Source: Ktedonobacter sp. SOSP1-85
GTDB lineage: Bacteria > Chloroflexota > Ktedonobacteria > Ktedonobacterales > Ktedonobacteraceae
Length of the DNA: 64,000 bases
Direction of reading: 5' to 3'
NCBI RefSeq assembly: GCF_016587415.1
Contig: NZ_BNJI01000001.1
Span: 1,217,501 to 1,281,500 of the forward strand
Shown here: positions 1 through 8,722 of the stretch, in pieces
How positions within the stretch are numbered: the stretch's first letter is position 1
How the letters are laid out: the number at the start of each line of letters is the position of its first letter
The notes under the pieces: model-generated
What the model saw: the letters and a program-made list of their open reading frames with translations, nothing else
What the model was told of the DNA's origin: nothing
The model's database searches: none
Program-made: the position numbers and the translations under genes

Positions 1-391
1 GTCTCTCCAGGCCATCATTCTGATGCCGCAAACGCCCTTGCTCAATCTGACGCGTCAGATCGGAGAAAGGGAGGGTGTCAAGCTTACGTTGCAAGAAAGC
101 GATTACACTGGCGCTATCGCCGTTGACTTGCCATTCGCGCAGCAGTTCCAGGCAACGCCGGCCCTCATATATTTTATGCGAATGAGGCACACTTAAAAGA
201 TAGCCCTTACAATCACAGATCCAGCGTGCATGCAAATAGTACACAATATCTCCGACAGAGCAGGAGACAAAGCGTTTCTGGCCATGGGCCTCCTGCACAA
301 AGCGAAAACACTGCTCAAACTCCGGTCGCAGTTCTTCAAATGCCGCCAACTTCTGGCGCACAACCTCCTGCCCCAAAGCCATATCAGTCAT
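1..391 (-). CDS. partial protein of unknown function, C-terminus outside window
   Basis: The gene runs off the left edge; 130 residues are visible, starting with MTDMALGQEV. The ATG at 391 is preceded by a strong ribosome binding site (AAAGGAGG, 6 nt upstream), which makes this a real gene although it is truncated here. The middle of the protein has a CDC pair followed by two histidines and a further cysteine (WICDCKGYL, then HSH and RRC), which loosely recalls a SWIM-type zinc finger (CxC, then CxH), but the last pair does not match the consensus. The rest is charged and probably helical. Family not recognised; the function is open. Confidence 0.7.
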   Translation of the reverse strand, partial: MTDMALGQEVVRQKLAAFEELRPEFEQCFRFVQEAHGQKRFVSCSVGDIVYYLHARWICDCKGYLLSVPHSHKIYEGRRCLELLREWQVNGDSASVIAFLQRKLDTLPFSDLTRQIEQGRLRHQNDGLER

Positions 392-610
392 ACCAGCCTC
401 CTTTAGCAAACACCTCTATCCTTCTTATGCGGAACCTACCATCTTCATCACGAACGAACCATAAGAAGCGTTACGAACACCTCTCATGCTAAAACTATTT
501 ATCTTGTCACGTTGTAGAGGTTTGATACGTGCCATACTAGAGAAGAGATACATCTCGCGAGATACTGACCCCGTGCGCAAGAACGGGACAATTTGTAATC
601 GGAGAAGGAT

Positions 611-1090
611 ATGGATGATATGAAACGCAACAACGAGGACCAGGCCAACGTCATAGCCCCGCCACCACTGCTCTACGCCGGCACATTCCTTTTTGGTCTC
701 TACCTGGATTCATGGCTTCCACTGCGCCTGATTCCACGCGCGGCACGCTCCTTCGTTGGCGGAGCCTTCCTTGGTATCGGCCTGACCACAGGCATCATGG
801 CCATACGCGAGATGCGCAAGGCGGATACGGCACTGCAACCCACCAGACCCACCACAACCATCGTTCAACATGGACCCTACCGGCTCACACGCAACCCTAT
901 CTATAGCGCCTTCACCTTATTCTATGCTGGACTCGCGCTCATCATGAATCGCGTCTGGCCATTGCTACTGCTACCAGCCTTACTACGTGTTATACGTATC
1001 GGCGTGATTGAACGAGAAGAAAAGTACCTGGAAAAGAAGTTTGGCGCGGAATATATCAGCTACAAAGAGCGTGTTCCTCGCTGGCTCTAA
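611..1090 (+). CDS. isoprenylcysteine carboxyl methyltransferase (ICMT/PEMT)-like membrane protein
   Basis: A 159-residue membrane protein with about four hydrophobic segments. The C-terminal half has the hallmark of the ICMT/phospholipid methyltransferase superfamily: HGPYRLTRNPIYSA (near residues 97-110), an acidic stretch EREEKYLEKKFGAEY, and a terminal YKERVPRWL. In the family this region binds S-adenosylmethionine at the membrane surface and methylates small lipophilic or thiol substrates. The substrate of this bacterial member cannot be read from sequence. A good ribosome binding site (GGAGAAGG) sits just upstream of the ATG. It is followed by the nth gene in the same direction, with no evident functional link. 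Confidence 0.85.
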   Translation: MDDMKRNNEDQANVIAPPPLLYAGTFLFGLYLDSWLPLRLIPRAARSFVGGAFLGIGLTTGIMAIREMRKADTALQPTRPTTTIVQHGPYRLTRNPIYSAFTLFYAGLALIMNRVWPLLLLPALLRVIRIGVIEREEKYLEKKFGAEYISYKERVPRWL

Positions 1091-1209
1091 AGGAAAGCGA
1101 CTCAGTTCTACTTGTATCTTTTGCCTCCTGCCTCACCATTTGGAACCCTTCTTTATGAGGGTTCGTGGTATACAGTGTAAGTTGTGCTCAAGTAAGAGGG
1201 GAGACATGT

Positions 1210-1953
1210 GTGAAGCGAACCAGCCAATCTACACGCGATCCCAGAGATTATGGCTATCCGATTGCTGACATTGCAGTCCTTTCTGCGAAAGCGGTCGAAG
1301 TCACAAAGCGGTTAACGCAGCTTTACGGGGAGTTACCTTTTTCCAGCAAAGACCCGATGAGTATGCTGGTCGAAATCCTCCTTTCGCATCGTACTTATGA
1401 CGCGCAAACAGATGCGGCATATGAGAATCTGTTGAAGCACTTTGGCTCGTGGGAAGCAGTACGAGACGCACCAACACCAGAAGTCCAGGAGACAATTGCG
1501 AATGTCAACTTTCCTGAAGTGAAAGCGCCTCGTATTCAAGCAGTACTCCGTCAAATTACACAGGAGAGGGGAAGCCTTAACCTTGACTTTTTATGCGGCT
1601 TACCTCTTGAAGAGAGTGTAGCATGGCTCAATCGTTTTGAAGGAGTAGGGCCGAAAACGACGGCCTGCGTTTTGCTCTTCTCATGTAAGCGTCCTATCCT
1701 TCCAGTTGATGCCCACGTCGCGCGCACCTCTATCCGGCTCGGTTTGATCGGGAAGAGAGTATCAGCAGAGACGGCTCATACTCTCCTACAAGCGCTTTTG
1801 CCACAGGATGCTCGCAGTATTTATGATTTTCATAAAGCATTGCTTCGTCATGGGCAACGAATTTGTGTTTTTGAGCGTCCTCGCTGCAAACAATGCGTTC
1901 TTACTGACATCTGCGATTATTATAAAACACTAACAAGCCAAGCCAAACAGTGA
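1210..1953 (+). CDS. nth: endonuclease III (DNA glycosylase/AP lyase)
   Basis: Base-excision repair enzyme that removes oxidised pyrimidines and nicks the abasic site. The helix-hairpin-helix is visible as GVGPKTTACVLL with the catalytic lysine, followed by the catalytic aspartate in PVDAHVART. The C-terminus has the four-cysteine iron-sulfur loop with spacing C-x6-C-x2-C-x5-C (CVFERPRCKQC, then ending at DIC). The GTG at 1210 is chosen as start because AAGAGGGGAG lies 7 nt upstream; an in-frame GTG at 1165 would add 15 unlikely residues. The length (247 residues) is slightly above the usual ~215 because of an N-terminal extension. The proline in place of the common arginine in the HhH is a tolerated variant. 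Confidence 0.93.
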   Translation: MKRTSQSTRDPRDYGYPIADIAVLSAKAVEVTKRLTQLYGELPFSSKDPMSMLVEILLSHRTYDAQTDAAYENLLKHFGSWEAVRDAPTPEVQETIANVNFPEVKAPRIQAVLRQITQERGSLNLDFLCGLPLEESVAWLNRFEGVGPKTTACVLLFSCKRPILPVDAHVARTSIRLGLIGKRVSAETAHTLLQALLPQDARSIYDFHKALLRHGQRICVFERPRCKQCVLTDICDYYKTLTSQAKQ

Positions 1954-1968
1954 ACGATAAAAAATAAA

Positions 1969-1996
1969 AGAGGAAGAGGCGTACGCTTCTTCCTCT
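1969..1996 (-). terminator. intrinsic terminator between nth and the MFS gene
   Basis: Inverted repeat AGAGGAAGA / TCTTCCTCT with a 10-nt interior that is itself nearly palindromic. Read on the minus strand the hairpin is followed by a T-rich tract (CTTTTATTTTTTA), so it should terminate the MFS transcript; the nth transcript could also end here but lacks a good T-run. Confidence 0.6.
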
Positions 1997-2148
1997 CATC
2001 GTACAGTTTTCTAGTTGCTCGTCATCTCCTTCATGCATGTATTACAGCCTGGTTATTATTCATTTACCGGAGGGCGCATATGTTTCTGACTGCGGATGCC
2101 GGGCTTGGCGGATTGCTCGGGAGCAGGAGAAGGCCAGGGCGGTAGCCC

Positions 2149-3324
2149 CTAACACCACGCTGGCAATAATGATGGTGGGGACTGTCCCCAGTGCTCCAAA
2201 GACCAGCCCGTCAAGAGCAGGCCAAGGGGATTGCTTACGCTAGTGAAGAGGCGACAGGCACTAATCACACGACCACGCAAGTGATCAGGGATAATCGCCA
2301 GGCGATAGCTAAAGTAGGGGACATCCTCAATCGGATCCGCAAAGCCAATCAGAAACTCTACAATTCCCAGCAACCAGAAATGCGGCAAGAGCATGTAGAG
2401 AGGCCAGAGCAAGGCAAAGGCCCAACGTGTGATGAGTATCGCGCGGCCTACATGGAGAGTTCGCTGGATAAGCGGCGACAGCAGCGAGCTAATTAGCGCA
2501 CCAATACCACCACACGCCACCACAGCGCCAAGCAGAGCGTCAGAAGCGTGCTGCTGCTTCGCCAGTACGATTAAGACCAGCGTGCTGCCAGGTATGATGA
2601 GAGCACCAACACTACTCACAAGATTCATGGTACGCAATACTGGTTGGCGCCACATCCAGGCAAAGCCCTCCCGAATCTCAAGAACCAGGTGGCGTCGCGC
2701 GTCTGTACGTACCTGCTGAAACGGTGTGCGAATCAAGAACAGCGTCACAAATGAAGCGGTATATGAAATGGCATCAGCGAGAAAGGGCAGCAAACTCGCC
2801 ACGCCGTAAAGCAGGCCTGCAAGCGAGGGACCAAGTAGAGTTGTAATGCCTTCAACAACCTCCTCCTGGCCCATGGCTGCGGATAACTGCTCGCCACTGA
2901 CGACCTGGCCCAGGCTAGAGGAATACGCAACTTCAAAAAAGCTCTGTAGCGTCCCTTCAAGAAAAGCGTTAAAGCAGAGCTGTGCGAAGGTCAGGTGGCC
3001 CAGGCCGAGCGCCAGCGGAATGCTTGCAATGCTCAGTGCGCGCCCGATATCGCAGGCGATCATAACACGTTTGCGATCCCAGCGATCCACTAACGCTCCG
3101 GCAAAAAACATACTCAATGTTCGTGGAAGTGTGCGCAAGGCCAGAGCGATAGACGATTGTAAGGCTGAGCCAGTGACCGCCAGTACTAACAGAGGAAACG
3201 CCAATAATGAAACACTACCTCCAATAGTTGAGATTGTTTGTCCACTCCAAAGCAAAACATAATCTCGATTTCTCCAGAGTGGGATTGAAGGGTGCTGCCT
3301 AGCATTCTTAGAAGAGATTGTCAT
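2149..3324 (-). CDS. MFS transporter (MFS_3/EntS-like), C-terminus frameshifted
   Basis: Major facilitator with about 10-12 membrane segments. The signature between helices 2 and 3 is present as FFAGALVDRWDRKRVM, typical of the MFS_3 drug/siderophore exporter family. As read, the protein stops after 391 residues with an un-transporter-like tail (WSLEHWGQSPPS...). In a neighbouring frame the DNA encodes a natural ending, beginning LVFGALGTVPTIIIASVVLG and running to a stop at 2060-2062. One extra base in the CCC at 2207-2209 (GGG on the coding strand) would join the frames into a 421-residue protein of normal length. Either the gene has lost its last helix or there is a base-calling error. Substrate unknown. 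Confidence 0.85.
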   Translation of the reverse strand: MTISSKNARQHPSIPLWRNRDYVLLWSGQTISTIGGSVSLLAFPLLVLAVTGSALQSSIALALRTLPRTLSMFFAGALVDRWDRKRVMIACDIGRALSIASIPLALGLGHLTFAQLCFNAFLEGTLQSFFEVAYSSSLGQVVSGEQLSAAMGQEEVVEGITTLLGPSLAGLLYGVASLLPFLADAISYTASFVTLFLIRTPFQQVRTDARRHLVLEIREGFAWMWRQPVLRTMNLVSSVGALIIPGSTLVLIVLAKQQHASDALLGAVVACGGIGALISSLLSPLIQRTLHVGRAILITRWAFALLWPLYMLLPHFWLLGIVEFLIGFADPIEDVPYFSYRLAIIPDHLRGRVISACRLFTSVSNPLGLLLTGWSLEHWGQSPPSLLPAWC

Positions 3325-3899
3325 ACGATGACTCCATTCATCAAAGCATGCTGACCGCTATCCAGAAGCATAAGTGTAGAAACACTGCCAATGGAAATAG
3401 CATTAGTTGTCAGCAAGAGAATTGCTCCAAAAATGAGCAAAGCTATAGCATAAAGGGCAAGGAGGAAAGTGCCCCTTCGCGGCAGCATCCAGGCAGAAAA
3501 ACGTTATAAACAGAGCATGTCTATAGGAATAGAGCCGAGAACGCCACGGAGAAAGGGCGTTATACCCGGCAACTAGGGAGATGTGCAGGTGAGTAGAGAA
3601 GAGAGATGACGCCTGCAGAAAACACGACACTATCACGGTAGCTAACAAAGACTACCGTGTGATAGCAACAGGCGGCACAACCTCAATAGCCACGTAAGCG
3701 CGTGCCGGGCTTATGCAGCGAGGGTGCTTGTAGTGCGGTTGCGGTTGCGATGTATCATCCACCCGCGTTTGACGTGTGGATGATTTTTCAGTCTGATATA
3801 AGGTAATTTCACACTAGCATAGTAGCATGCGAGCGGCTTCAACGTCAATATACGCAGGCCGCTCAGCGCGCGTCCCTAAAGATATACTCTCGTACTCGC
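3325..3899. other. intergenic region upstream of the MFS gene, with an orphan terminator
   Basis: No credible protein gene was found. The stretch holds an imperfect inverted repeat around 3630-3665 (CTATCACGGTAG and CTACCGTGTGATAG) and a plus-strand intrinsic terminator at 3754-3788 that does not follow any annotated plus-strand gene, so a small RNA ending there is possible. Confidence 0.4.
3754..3788 (+). terminator. orphan intrinsic terminator (plus strand)
   Basis: ATCATCCAC (3754-3762) pairs with GTGGATGAT (3776-3784) and is followed by TTTTT. Both flanking genes are on the minus strand, so the hairpin fits the 3' end of an unannotated plus-strand RNA. Confidence 0.55.
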
Positions 3900-4559
3900 T
3901 TATGAACCGATCTTCGCCGTCAGAATAGTGTCATAAAACATGATCTCGTACTCATGGCTGAGGCGAATGGCGCGGGTGATACGCTGCTGGTCTTCGGGCG
4001 AGTTATAGCGCGCCAGGAGGGTTTCATCTACGGGGGTGACCTGCTCGCCAATCGCGTCATGAGCGGAGAAGAACTCCACCTGTTCAGCAGTCAGATTATA
4101 GTGACGCATTAAGGCGGGGGCGATGCGAGCGCAGATCTGTACAAAGATATCCTCGCTGGCGCTTACCGAGGCCAGTTTCTCGGCGGGAGCGCCGTAGGCC
4201 AGCATCCAGTAGAAGAAGTTGGTCAGCGCCATACAGCCTGCCAGCGGCTCTACGGCATCAAAATCAGCGCGCGAGAGACCAAGAGCCTCTCCGAAGCGCA
4301 GCAAAAGTTTGTAGCCGCCCACTTTGGGCGTCAACTTACGAATCAATAGATCCTGGATCTCCAGATCAGGGAGAGCGGCAATCGCCAGGGCATCGAGGCG
4401 GTAGGCTTCACGCACCAGCCACCAGTCCTGCAAAGCGAAGAGCCGCAAACGCTCGGGCTCCAGCGTCCCCTCCTCGATACGCCGCCAGAGGGCATGCCTC
4501 AAGATATGCGCGCGCAACTGCTGAATATCCGTGGAAACGATACTATCGGCGAAACTCAT
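3900..4559 (-). CDS. TenA/PqqC-like (haem-oxygenase fold) protein
   Basis: A 219-residue all-helical protein that resembles the TENA/THI-4/PQQC and iron-containing redox enzyme families. These share the haem-oxygenase fold and act as thiaminases, PQQ cyclase or non-haem di-iron oxidases. Family-like features are the N-terminal region with aromatic FALQDWWLVREAYRLDAL, a central NFFYWMLAYG helix, and a C-terminal LSHEYEIMFYDTIL helix with a histidine and acidic residues. No thiamine or PQQ genes lie nearby, so the substrate is unclear. The ATG is preceded by AAGAGGACAG. Alternative: a CADD-like self-sacrificing or di-iron oxygenase. Confidence 0.6.
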   Translation of the reverse strand: MSFADSIVSTDIQQLRAHILRHALWRRIEEGTLEPERLRLFALQDWWLVREAYRLDALAIAALPDLEIQDLLIRKLTPKVGGYKLLLRFGEALGLSRADFDAVEPLAGCMALTNFFYWMLAYGAPAEKLASVSASEDIFVQICARIAPALMRHYNLTAEQVEFFSAHDAIGEQVTPVDETLLARYNSPEDQQRITRAIRLSHEYEIMFYDTILTAKIGS

Positions 4560-4869
4560 AGCTGTCCTCTTTTCTTTCTCAAAGACTACTTTTTCTTTTT
4601 ATTGCTTGCGCCTTTATTGTAGCTCATATTCCTCACCCCCTCGCTTCATTTCTGGCTTGCTTGTATTCTGGAATAGTTTTTCCGTCTTATTGAATAGCAG
4701 AAAGAAACTTTACATTGCAAGGAATCTCTGCTACATTCATAGGCATCAATGCATTTTTATTTAACTCTTTATCATCTGGCACTAAAGGGAAATGTAAAAC
4801 TGCATAGGTTGCTTACAAGCAGGTCCCTTTTGCCGCCACTCATTGAATCAGGGAGAGGATCTCATTCTT
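4560..4869. other. divergent promoter region, no gene seen
   Basis: About 310 AT-rich bases between the minus-strand TenA-like gene and the plus-strand P/Q/Y-rich membrane protein. Both genes must be driven from here, but I could not single out a convincing promoter pair. Confidence 0.4.
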
Positions 4870-5451
4870 ATGAGCGATCAAAATCCATACAATCCATATC
4901 CATCGCAAAACAATCCAGCTGGTGATCCCAATCAGTATCCGCCTACCCAATACCAGCCGCCTGCGGAGAACTACCAACCTGGTTACCAGCCGCCTTCGGG
5001 TGCCAATTACCAACCCCAGTATCCACCGCAGCCTTCGGGTGCCAATTACCAGCCTCAGTACCCACAGCAGCCTGTGGAGAACTACCAGCCTCAGTACCCA
5101 CAGCAGCCTGTGGAGAACTACCAGCCTCAGTATCCGCAGCCGCAATATCCAGGGGCCTACCCCTATATGCAGCCGCCAGTACAGGGCTACTATCCACCTC
5201 AGCAAGCACCAGATTCACGTGGTGGCATGGCGATTGCTGGATTGGTATTAGGCATTATCAGCATGCTCGCATGGTTCATTGCATGCATTGGGCTATTTGT
5301 CGCTATCGCTGGTATTATCTTTTCGGCTCTCGGGAGAAAATCCATACAGCGCAAGACAATGGCCACCTGGGGGCTGGTGCTTTCGATTATTGGCCTTGTG
5401 CTCTCGCTAGGTAATGCGATCCTGGGTATCATTCTGGCAATGCATCGCTAA
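4870..5451 (+). CDS. P/Q/Y-rich membrane protein (DUF4190-like C-terminus)
   Basis: A 193-residue protein with a low-complexity cytoplasmic N-terminal half (about 115 residues) rich in proline, glutamine and tyrosine. It is followed by a glycine-rich hydrophobic C-terminus with about three membrane segments (GMAIAGLVLGIISMLAWF onward), the layout of DUF4190-type proteins. A 36-bp unit encoding NYQPQYPQQPVE is tandemly duplicated (about 5050-5125), a sign of repeat-driven length change. The ATG at 4870 is preferred because GGGAGAGGA lies about 10 nt upstream; an in-frame TTG at 4843 would add nine residues. Function unknown; such proteins often cluster around envelope or septal sites. Confidence 0.75.
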   Translation: MSDQNPYNPYPSQNNPAGDPNQYPPTQYQPPAENYQPGYQPPSGANYQPQYPPQPSGANYQPQYPQQPVENYQPQYPQQPVENYQPQYPQPQYPGAYPYMQPPVQGYYPPQQAPDSRGGMAIAGLVLGIISMLAWFIACIGLFVAIAGIIFSALGRKSIQRKTMATWGLVLSIIGLVLSLGNAILGIILAMHR

Positions 5452-5465
5452 TAGATAGAGATGAC

Positions 5466-5501
5466 AAAAGGCAGCCACGAGAAGAACGCGGCTGCCTTTT
5501 T
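5466..5501. terminator. bidirectional intrinsic terminator
   Basis: GGCAGCC (5470-5476) pairs with GGCTGCC (5490-5496), flanked by AAAA on the left and TTTTT on the right. It sits between the convergent membrane-protein gene and xylB and can serve both. Confidence 0.85.
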
Positions 5502-5518
5502 GTGAATAAAAACTTTGC

Positions 5519-7057
5519 CTAGAGCGGCTTGCTGATCACAGGCTTGAGCGCGGGATAGAGGGCGCGATAGGTCTCATATGCCTGTCTGTAGGCTGGGGCC
5601 AGGGCGGCGTTAGGCGCGGTGCGCTCCACGATGCGCACGGTCTGCGCGCAGGCCTCGGGAACAGAGGCGTAGACGCCACCGGCGACGCCAGCCAGCAGGG
5701 CAGCGCCAAACGCAGGTCCCTCGCTTGCGTTCGTTGTAACCAATTCCATCTCCAGAATATCAGCGATGATCTGGCGCCAGAGCGGGCTCTTCGCACCACC
5801 ACCGGTCGCGCGTACCTGTTCCAGGGGAAGGCCCTGCTCGCGGATGATTGTCATACAATCCTTCAGGCTAAAGGCGACGCCCTCCAACACTGAGCGCACG
5901 AGGTGGCGGCGATCATGGCTGGCGGTCAGGCCAATCCAGCCACCACGCGCATAGGCGTCCAGGTGCGGCGTACGCTCACCTTGCAGATAGGGAAGGAAGA
6001 TCAGGCCCTCACTTCCCGCGGGAACAGATTCAGCCTCGCGTGCCAGCGTCTCATAGGCATCTACGCCCGTCCAGCGCTCCAGCGCGCGCTCGGGCAGACC
6101 AATGTTGTCACGCACCCAGCGCAGCGAGAGGCCCGCGCCCTGCGTGACCCCCATAAGATACCACGCGCCGGGAACGGCATGGTTAAAGGTATGCACACGA
6201 GGAACTGGACCCGAGGTATCCACCTGGGGCGAGGTTGCGTGGGCCAGAACGATGCCGCTGGTCCCAACTGAGAGCAGGGCCAGGCCGGGTTCCACAATAC
6301 CATTGCCGACCGCACCACAGGCGTTATCCGCGCCACCACCTGCTACGGGTATGCCCGCTGGCAAGCCCGTCAGAGCTTGCACCTCGTCGGTGATGGAGCC
6401 ACTGGCGGCGTCAGCCGGGACAACGGGCGGCAGGAGAGAGGGATCAAGCTCGATGGCACTCAACACCTCTCGCGACCATGTGCCCTGTTTGACATCCAGC
6501 AGACATGTCCCGGCGGCATCCGAGATCTCCATCGCCAGCACGCCTGTCAGGCGGTAGCGAATATAGTCCTTAGGGAGAAGTAGTGTACGTGCACGAGCGA
6601 AGATTTCTGGCTCGTTGTCGCGTACCCAGAGGAGTTTGGGGGCGGTAAAGCCTGTGAGCGCGGGATTGCTGACATAAGAGATCAACTGGGCAGCGCCTAC
6701 ACGTTCGGTCATCCAGCGACACTGAGCATCACTGCGCTGATCCGCCCAGATGATGCAGGGACGCAACACCTGCTGCTGCTCGTCTAGCAGGACGACCCCA
6801 TGCATCTGGCCTGAGAGACCGACGCCACGGATATCGGATGGGCGAACCCCAAGGTCACTCGCGCGCTCCAAACACCCTTGAATGGCTGTAAGTGTCGCCT
6901 GCCACCACTCAGAGGGCTGCTGTTCGGCCCAGCCGGGCTGAGGATGATAGAGAGGGTAATCTATGAAGACGTCGGCCAGAACATGGCCATCTTCAACCGC
7001 GAACAGAGCGGCTTTCACGCCTGTAGTTCCAAGATCAATACCAAGCAGGGCTTGCAT
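5519..7057 (-). CDS. xylB: xylulokinase (FGGY family)
   Basis: Phosphorylates D-xylulose with ATP to give xylulose 5-phosphate for the pentose phosphate pathway. The N-terminal phosphate-binding motif is GIDLGTTGVKAALF and the substrate loop is SGQMHGVVLLD with IIWADQRSD. The catalytic-base aspartate lies in GGGADNACGAVGNG, and the FGGY C-terminal signature is ATGGGAKSPLWRQIIADIL. The 512-residue length is normal. The ATG at 7057 is chosen because AAGGAG precedes it and the FGGY fold begins at once (MQALLGIDLGTTG); upstream in-frame sequence back to 7216 is derived from an inverted repeat and is not natural protein. No xylose isomerase or xylose transporter lies in the window, so it works with genes elsewhere. 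Confidence 0.94.
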   Translation of the reverse strand: MQALLGIDLGTTGVKAALFAVEDGHVLADVFIDYPLYHPQPGWAEQQPSEWWQATLTAIQGCLERASDLGVRPSDIRGVGLSGQMHGVVLLDEQQQVLRPCIIWADQRSDAQCRWMTERVGAAQLISYVSNPALTGFTAPKLLWVRDNEPEIFARARTLLLPKDYIRYRLTGVLAMEISDAAGTCLLDVKQGTWSREVLSAIELDPSLLPPVVPADAASGSITDEVQALTGLPAGIPVAGGGADNACGAVGNGIVEPGLALLSVGTSGIVLAHATSPQVDTSGPVPRVHTFNHAVPGAWYLMGVTQGAGLSLRWVRDNIGLPERALERWTGVDAYETLAREAESVPAGSEGLIFLPYLQGERTPHLDAYARGGWIGLTASHDRRHLVRSVLEGVAFSLKDCMTIIREQGLPLEQVRATGGGAKSPLWRQIIADILEMELVTTNASEGPAFGAALLAGVAGGVYASVPEACAQTVRIVERTAPNAALAPAYRQAYETYRALYPALKPVISKPL

Positions 7058-7150
7058 GTAGGCTCCTTTGCTGACAAAAATATATACCCCTATTTTACCA
7101 CTGTTTTCCTTCTCAGAAGAACCTTCGCGCCTGCGGCGCGAAGGGGAAAA

Positions 7151-7201
7151 AGAGTGAGTGCGTGGAAAACAGGCTTTGCCTGTTTTCCACGCACTCACTC
7201 T
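7151..7201. repeat. long perfect inverted repeat (24-bp arms, 3-nt loop)
   Basis: Arms 7151-7174 and 7178-7201 are exact reverse complements around TTT. It lies between two minus-strand genes (downstream of the zinc-ribbon gene, upstream of xylB) and may end the zinc-ribbon transcript. A second GC-rich small palindrome, TTCGCGCC-TGC-GGCGCGAA, is adjacent at about 7125-7143. Confidence 0.9.
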
Positions 7202-7262
7202 CGCCTCGTTGCGCACTCACTCTTTGGTTAAAGGTTAGCCAGGCGAGCAAGGTGAGAACGTT

Positions 7263-8351
7263 TTAGGAAACCGTAAACGTGACGACCTGGGCGAGTTGGC
7301 GGTCGCTGCAATCGGCCTGGCGGCACCAGTAGAGTTCAGCCGCTCCCTGAGTAGCTACCAGGTATTGAATAGCTACATATCCATTGGGGGCATTCCGATC
7401 AATTGTCAGGATGGTGTTTTTCCCAAATTCGTTGTCCGCATAAAAACGGCCCTCGACGTATGCTTTGTCACCATTATCAAAGTTCAAGCCAGTTGAAGCC
7501 AGTTTGAGCTTGAAGGTCACATAGACATACGAACCAGCCGTAAACGACTTCGTAGGACTCGTTGGCAGCGTATCGCTATTGACCGCGCTCGATGTTACTG
7601 GATCAGTGATAATCTGTTGAGCAAGCGGTGAGAACGGTCGCCCCGATGGCGATTGAGAATTATCACCTGTGCTGGTCGTCGGCGTGGCAGCATCGGTAGT
7701 AGGTGTCGCGTTGTCAGTAGGAGTCGTGTCCTTTGAGATCGCGGTCGCGGTGGCTTGCACATTGCTAATGCCTTTATTGGCGGCATTAGCGGCCAAACCA
7801 ATCAGAACAGCGCTACCAATACAGGCAAACAGGACAATAGCTCCGATAATACCGAGAATTAGACCAAGACTGCTCTTCTTCTTAGGCGGTTGTGGGGGCA
7901 TCCCATAGCCGCCGGGCTGTGGATAAGCACCGGGCTGCGGACCAGATGGATAAGGCGTTGGTGGCGGTGGGGCACTATTAGCATAGGGATTGTAATTAGC
8001 TCCCGACACATTGGGAGTCGCGGGTACCTGGTTATATTGAGCACCCGAAATTCCAGGCTGTGACGCCCCTGGATTGGGATTGTAATACGATGGCGGCGGT
8101 GGGGCTGCATTATTGGGATTTGAGTTCCCCTGGTTATAATATGCTCCAGAAGGGCCGCCAGGACCTTGATCAGGTGACTGTGCAAAGACAGTTGGCGCAA
8201 CCTGGGGGTTCGCGGTCTCTTGCGGATATGATGGCTGTGCCTGTACTGTTGGCGCAACGTTTCCAGACACATTGTAGGGAACCGGCGTACCGCAAGAAGG
8301 GCACACTGCAGCTCCGGCCGGCAAGATAGCTCTACAATTTCCACAGTACAT
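7263..8351 (-). CDS. zinc-ribbon, P/N/Y-rich linker, single-TM protein
   Basis: A 362-residue protein. It begins with a zinc ribbon (YCGNCRAILPAGAAVCPSCG, two CxxC knuckles), then a disordered linker of about 130 residues rich in P, N, Y, G and A. A single membrane segment follows (SLGLILGIIGAIVLFACIG near residue 170), then a T/P/S-rich spacer and a predicted extracytoplasmic domain with CRQADC near the end. The order implies the ribbon inside and the last domain outside. The start at 8351 follows GGAAGGAG; the 20 residues upstream in frame are discarded. The layout echoes the P/Q/Y-rich protein at 4870-5451. A sensory or envelope role is only a guess. Confidence 0.75.
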   Translation of the reverse strand: MYCGNCRAILPAGAAVCPSCGTPVPYNVSGNVAPTVQAQPSYPQETANPQVAPTVFAQSPDQGPGGPSGAYYNQGNSNPNNAAPPPPSYYNPNPGASQPGISGAQYNQVPATPNVSGANYNPYANSAPPPPTPYPSGPQPGAYPQPGGYGMPPQPPKKKSSLGLILGIIGAIVLFACIGSAVLIGLAANAANKGISNVQATATAISKDTTPTDNATPTTDAATPTTSTGDNSQSPSGRPFSPLAQQIITDPVTSSAVNSDTLPTSPTKSFTAGSYVYVTFKLKLASTGLNFDNGDKAYVEGRFYADNEFGKNTILTIDRNAPNGYVAIQYLVATQGAAELYWCRQADCSDRQLAQVVTFTVS

Positions 8352-8604
8352 ATAAGTAAACTCCTTCCATGAAGTCCTCGAAGTCCTCCAACAAACCGTC
8401 CACCATCCCACTGTGTCAAAGCAGAGAGGCGGGCGCGGTAGCTAGCAATCAACTGTAGCAACTATAACGCAAAGCAGGGAAACATGCTAGAGGATACTTC
8501 ACATTTTGTGAATGAACCAGGTCACAGCTTTTCCTCTACCAACAACTCCTAAGAAACTGGCTTGGTCCACGTGGTTATGCTATAGTCAGAGCAATAGAAT
8601 AATT

Positions 8605-8722
8605 GGTGATGGGGTTCACCACGTCATAGAATGCCTCTTCAAGAGAAACGTTCACTGACCGATTTTTTATCTTATGAAGAATTGGCTATACCTGACGAAA
8701 CCGCAAAGATGCTAATAACTCC
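8605..8722 (+). promoter_or_regulatory. fluoride (crcB) riboswitch aptamer with an inserted stem
   Basis: Stem GGTG (8605-8608) / CACC (8617-8620) encloses the 8-nt loop ATGGGGTT; the loop bases GGGGTT (8611-8616) are complementary to AACTCC (8717-8722), the pseudoknot expected for fluoride riboswitches. The conserved 3' block is recognisable as AACCGC (8699-8704) and GCTAATAACTCC (8711-8722). Between the first stem and AACCGC lies an unusual insertion of about 77 nt closed by CGTCA (8622-8626) and TGACG (8693-8697). Two fluoride exporter genes lie downstream, which supports the call. Fluoride binding would hold ACTCC in the pseudoknot and so block the overlapping terminator. Confidence 0.8.

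Noticed and set aside
226..492. Plus-strand reading frame of 88 codons
   Set aside because: It lies opposite the partial minus-strand gene, which has a strong AAAGGAGG site; the plus-strand product is low-complexity and has no ribosome binding site.
4840..5205. Minus-strand R/L/V-rich frame
   Set aside because: It is the antisense of the P/Q/Y repeat region and mirrors its tandem repeats.
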